From Chlorops oryzae (lineage: Eukaryota > Arthropoda > Insecta > Diptera > Chloropidae): a stretch of 64,000 bases of DNA. Where the stretch lies: positions 10,261,012-10,325,011 of the forward strand of contig CM035808.1 in the NCBI GenBank assembly GCA_020466095.1. The letters are read 5' to 3'. Numbering within the stretch: the stretch's first letter is position 1; each line of letters starts with the position of its first letter. The translations under genes were made by a program, and so were the position numbers. Under the pieces are notes generated by a model. The model had not been told where the DNA came from, searched no databases, and was given only the letters and a program-made list of their open reading frames with translations. Shown here piece after piece: positions 60,161-64,000 of the stretch.

Positions 60161-61081
60161 CAGGGCTGCCATATAGCCCGATTTTATCGTCATTTGACGA
60201 TTTTTTAAGCCAAATATGCATTTTACCGATTTGACGATTTTTACCCCAAAAATACCCAATAATTGACGTTTTTTAAATCAATCTGACCAGGTGTGGTAAC
60301 AATAGTCAAAATAAAACAGATGGCAATCAAATTTGTACGATTCATACCATATAGAACTATAGCTGCTACTTCGGCCAAAATTTGGCGCGAGCCACCATGT
60401 GAATGCACCTTAATAAAGGATTTTATAACGCAGATTTTGATGTTAAACTCTATTAAAAATTTAATTTAAGCAGATACTGACATATATGAAACTCTTTTTT
60501 TTTTTTTTTTGGCTAATAAAATTGGTTTCGGGTCACTGTAGGTTCCATATGACACTCTTATAATTACTCGAAACTAACTGTGTCACTTTCAATACAATCA
60601 CAGCCAACTTCGCAAACTTCTGTTTTTTGTCATTTCGTTTCCTTTCGAAAACACAGTGCCGTAGCAACCATAGGGGCCAGAGGGGGCTTTGGCCCCCACG
60701 CATTTTTGTTTTTGCCCATGAATAAAATTGAAAAAATAATTTTTTCCCCCCACGCAAATTGGAAAAATAATTTTTCCCCCTCACGCAAAACAGAATTGCT
60801 ACGGCACTGCGAAAACACTTATAATTTTTATCAGCATTAACGGTGACATCCAGTGTTAAAGTTATCGTTGCAAAAAATATTAAAAACGCTGAAAGCATAC
60901 TCCTGTTATTTATCTTTTTTTGAGTACAAAAATGAATTCAATAAAGGCAAATTTCCTTTTTAAAACATTTTTTTTTTTTAACTGCGTTTTTTTTTGACGA
61001 TTTTTTAAAGTTCAATGCCGATTTTGACGATTTTTCTTTTAAAAAGTGACGGTTTTTGACAAAAATCATCTGGCAGCCCTG
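60161..61081. mobile_element. hAT-like element, CAGGGCTGCCA ends
   Basis: CAGGGCTGCCATAT and its inverted partner ATCTGGCAGCCCTG bound 921 bp. TTGACGATTTTT words are repeated in both subterminal zones. An 8-bp duplication is not evident. Contains the nested insertion at 60654-60809. The right end lies under 300 bp from the PPTC7 start codon. Confidence 0.7.
60654..60809. mobile_element. hAT MITE with perfect 8-bp duplication
   Basis: CAGTGCCGTAGCAA and TTGCTACGGCACTG are perfect inverted ends, flanked by CGAAAACA on both sides (60646-60653, 60810-60817). GGGGGCTTTGGCCCCCACGC and a repeated CCCACGCAAA/AATAATTTTT unit lie inside. The CAGTGNCGTAG end is shared with the hAT at 3673. Confidence 0.93.
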
Positions 61082-61348
61082 CTGCTATTGACTAATGTAA
61101 AAGCCCTCAAAGAAAAAAACATCGATATGAAAAATAATATCGATGGATATCGTGCATCACTAGTTCATCACGAGTTTCGGATTGTATAGTTCTATATGCG
61201 TTGAAGTATCGAGCGTAGTTCTAAGAAATTAAAGTTATTTCTGTGTGTTTTTTTTTTCGATAAATTTCCTTTTTGTGAATATTCCCTAAAAATTCGAACG
61301 TCAAATGAAAACATTAGCTTGAACAAAAAAGTCCAAGGCATTCATAAA
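61082..61348 (+). promoter_or_regulatory. PPTC7 promoter and 5' UTR region
   Basis: The stretch between the hAT end and the start codon. TATCGATG at 61138-61145 differs by one base from the DRE consensus TATCGATA common in fly housekeeping promoters, and ATCGATAT occurs at 61121. No clear TATA box. The transcription start is not determined. Confidence 0.4.
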
Positions 61349-61595
61349 ATGCAATCGATCAGTTGGACAACCAGATTAATTTCGAGGGCTTTACGTAGTG
61401 GTTTTTCTACTCTACTAGATTCGGCTACTACTGCGACTACTTCAAATTCTGCGAATAGTGCTCCGAAGACAACCCCACATTTCGTTTCTGTAGTATGTGG
61501 ATTCCCCAAAGATTTCCTCACATCTAAATACAAGCCCGGAAAGTATGGCGAGGATTCTTGGTTCAAAACGGCCACAACTACGGCGGATGTCTTAG
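61349..61595 (+). CDS. PPTC7-type mitochondrial PP2C phosphatase, exon 1
   Basis: Encodes a metal-dependent Ser/Thr phosphatase of the PTC7 branch, which acts in mitochondria on metabolic and coenzyme Q pathway proteins. Residues 1-30 (MQSISWTTRLISRALRSGFS...) are Arg/Ser-rich, lack acidic residues until D24, and look like a mitochondrial targeting sequence. A Ser/Thr-rich linker follows, then CGFPKDF (50-56) and YKPGKYGEDSWF (61-72). The latter contains the first PP2C acidic motif, with E68 and D69. Residues VLG complete the exon; the Gly codon is split after its first base at a GTAAGC donor. The start is the first ATG in the frame. The general form resembles Drosophila CG12091 rather than the testis gene fig. 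Confidence 0.9.
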
Positions 61596-61852
61596 GTAAG
61601 CCCTGGTACAGTGGAGCCCGGATAAATGTGCACGGATTATATGCGAAGAACGCATGAGTGTACAAGAAACGTGATCCACGCTCTACTGTACTCTCATGCA
61701 TGCACATGTGCGCGAGTTTACCTTTTATAGTTTGCATATAGTGCATCTTATGTATCCATTTTTCAAGTAGGGGGTATAGATGTGCAGATGACACTGATGA
61801 GCGATGGTTGTTTTTCTTCTCATTTTCCATTTTCACTTTTCTATTTTCACAG
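61596..61852 (+). other. PPTC7 intron 1
   Basis: 257 bp with GTAAGC donor and TTTTCACAG acceptor. Splicing restores the conserved GVADGVGGW motif. Confidence 0.88.
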
Positions 61853-62032
61853 GCGTTGCTGATGGCGTTGGCGGTTGGCGGAGCTATGGCATCGATCCTG
61901 GAGAGTTTTCATCGTTTTTAATGAAAACGTGCGAGCGTCTAGTCCACTGCGTTAATTTTAATCCACAACGACCTGTTAATCTCCTAGCTTATAGTTATTG
62001 TGAATTATTAGAACAAAAAAAGCCTATTTTAG
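61853..62032 (+). CDS. PPTC7-type phosphatase, exon 2
   Basis: Begins with the rest of the split Gly codon and reads [19 protein letters not shown]. This includes the metal-binding Asp-Gly of PP2C motif 2 at residues 86-87. It continues [13 protein letters not shown] and [18 protein letters not shown], ending at a GTAAGT donor, again after the first base of a Gly codon. The next family motif (GSSTA with the remaining catalytic core) should open exon 3, which I could not find before the end of the window. The gene is therefore partial because of the window edge, with no sign of damage. Confidence 0.9.
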
Positions 62033-64000
62033 GTAAGTTCAGCAATCTCTAATACCTTTAAATTTATATCAACCCTATTCGAAGTGAATACAGTCAAACT
62101 TCCATTACTCGAACTTCTATAACTCGAATTTTCGAACTGAATCGGATGGCAAAAGGGAATATTTTAATACAATTTCCTTTGCCCTAACTCGAAGCCTCTA
62201 TAGATCGAACTACTTCTTTGGAGAATGGTGGTTCGAGCTATGGGTGTTTTTTCCCTTCGAAATTTTTTGTCCGCGGAAAAAGGAAGTGTTCTAAGCATCA
62301 ATAGAAGAGAGACTGCGATGACCTTTCACTGTTGCCAGTTTAGGGGAATCTCCCCTAAAACAAAAGACATTTATTACCTTTCGTGGAGTCTTAGGGCAGA
62401 AAAGGGGTGACTGAAATTTTAATGGGACAAAAGATTTTGTTTTTAGAAGATTTCTAAATTGAATTTTAGGGAATTTTGTTCTTGTTTTGAGACATTCAGG
62501 GGAATATTTCCCAAAAAAAATCTGGATGCAGTGTGACTTTTGTTTAAAAATGTTCGAAATTCTTGCTCCCTTTACATTCCCTTCCCATTGTGCTTAGAAC
62601 GGGAGAACTTTCATCAGTTCCGCACGGAAAAATTCTCTAGTAATATTTCGAATCGGGCTGTATTCTAATCGTACAATCAAAATTACAAATTCTACGGAAA
62701 TAATAAAAATTAACTTGAACTTAGTTGTATGCATAAACTAGGAAATTATTCAAGAAATTGACCACTTTTATTGTTATCTTTGAACGACGCATGTAAACCA
62801 AATAGTAGTAATAATAATAATAGACATCAATCAAGCAGGGAATTCCATAATCACTAACTTCAAGTATAGAGAGAGTGAGAGAAAGGGAGAGCTTCTGAGA
62901 GGAAACATACAAACCCAATTGTTTTGCACGCAGTTTCTCGAATAGTTAAAGAAAACTCTTGCGCTCTTCTGAGAAAAAATGAAAAAATTTTAAACGCTCT
63001 TCGATGTTAATTAATTGAGGAGATTTACTTTGAAAGTGATAAATATATATGTATGTATACCTACAGAATTTGTTAGCATTTCATACATTTGTCTATTATG
63101 TAACAAAGGCGAACTACTGAACTCTGGCAAACTGAGTCAATTAATACTATCATTTATAAGATATGATAAAACATTTCTTCTCTCCTCTTTTCTTTGATAT
63201 CACAAGTGCGCTTTTTATTATGAGCAAATAAAAGAGTTTGAATGCTTTTTCCGCATTCAACTATAATTCGTTCATGTGATAAATTCTAGCTTAAGGCATA
63301 AAATATAAGCATTTGCTGTCTCTCTTTCGGTGACAATAATATGTGCAAAAAATCTCACTGACACTGTGCATGATGTATGTACATATTGACCCACAGTAGT
63401 TCGACCTCTATCGGATCCAGTAAAATTTCATTAGTGCGTGTTTGAACGGGTTGCAACTAGTTCGTGTCACGAGGAATTTTTAGTTTTTACTGCCTCGCTT
63501 AATTTACTTAATTCCACATTTGGGAATGAGTAGCGGGTACATACAATGAAAGCCTACAACATGGGTGGAACTGGGTTCAACTTTCAGGTTGATTTCGTGT
63601 ATGTTTGGGAATTCTTGGTTCTTTTTTTTTTTTTTTTTTTGCTGTCCTAAATCTCTTTGAGAGAACCTGGTGGGTCTGAAAGGCACCGCTGTATGAACAT
63701 AATTACTTACGTATTTGCTTTTCGAAAATTGTCTCCTACACCTGAAACTCAATTGGGACTTGAACGAAAGGTGGCATTTATGCTTCCTCCATAAATTTTC
63801 GTGATCTGTCGATTAAGAAGGGTGCCTCCAGTACTAGAATCTGTCAGAAAAATCGCCAAAAATTGCTCTAAACTCAGAGCAGAGCAGTGGGAGTTTTTAC
63901 GTACCTTTCTAAAACAAGAATTCTGCCTTTCTAAACACACTGTGCCTTATGTGATGAGAATTTTGTTAGATTTCTTTATAAAAACCGACCATTTGCCAAG
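62033..64000 (+). other. PPTC7 intron 2 (continues past window)
   Basis: No coding match to the third exon. Contains a Tc1-like repeat fragment at 62092-62240, a (TAA)n run at 62806-62822 and a poly-T at 63622-63642. Confidence 0.55.
62092..62240. repeat. One-ended MITE fragment, TACAGTCAAACTTCC end
   Basis: TACAGTCAAACTTCCATTAC is a Tc1/mariner-like terminus followed by repeated ACTCGAA words and their inverted forms (TTCGAGCT). The right terminus is not recognisable. Lies in PPTC7 intron 2. Confidence 0.5.

Noticed and set aside
61342..61836. 164-codon minus-strand open frame
   Set aside because: It is the antisense shadow of PPTC7 exon 1 and intron 1.

Overview
The window is AT-rich, intron-bearing insect DNA, most likely from a higher fly (Diptera, Brachycera). 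Support comes from two recognisable fly genes with GT-AG introns, a DINE-1/Helentron-like repeat, many TIR transposons, and a tRNA-derived SINE with a GGTTAGGTT-type tail of the kind common in flies. A run of 100 N at 4366-4465 marks an assembly gap, so this is scaffold sequence. The genus cannot be fixed from the sequence alone.

Host genes are few. On the minus strand, 46204-46362 is the first coding exon of the neurobeachin/rugose (rg) homologue: start codon, in-frame upstream stop, 53 codons and a GTGAGT donor. No second exon is visible below it, so positions 1 to about 46 kb probably lie in a very large first intron, which would explain why this DNA holds almost nothing but repeats. On the plus strand, 61349-61595 and 61853-62032 are the first two coding exons of a PPTC7-type mitochondrial PP2C phosphatase; the rest of that gene lies beyond the window. 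The two genes are divergent, and the roughly 15 kb between their start codons is a dense set of nested transposons plus an 0.84 kb GAGA-type array close to rg.

Most of the window is mobile-element sequence whose borders can be read directly. hAT elements with 8-bp target duplications lie at 1539-1747, 9832-10242, 23840-24253, 52167-52664, 53171-54419 and 60654-60809. TTAA-flanked, piggyBac-like elements lie at 30131-30209, 48548-48830 and 50301-50999 (the last with a nested one at 50439-50599). There is also a Helentron-like element with a six-copy 127-bp array (5187-6504), an RTE-type LINE fragment (25593-25953), two hAT transposase relics, a Harbinger-like fragment, and a three-segment transposon-associated gene of an unnamed arthropod family (57088-58707).

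The most unusual feature is a set of TIR elements with TA target sites that carry tRNA-like modules (A box, B box, T-run). In the elements at 8071-8958 and 40533-42687 two modules face inward. A third element with different termini (44334-45231) carries two in tandem.
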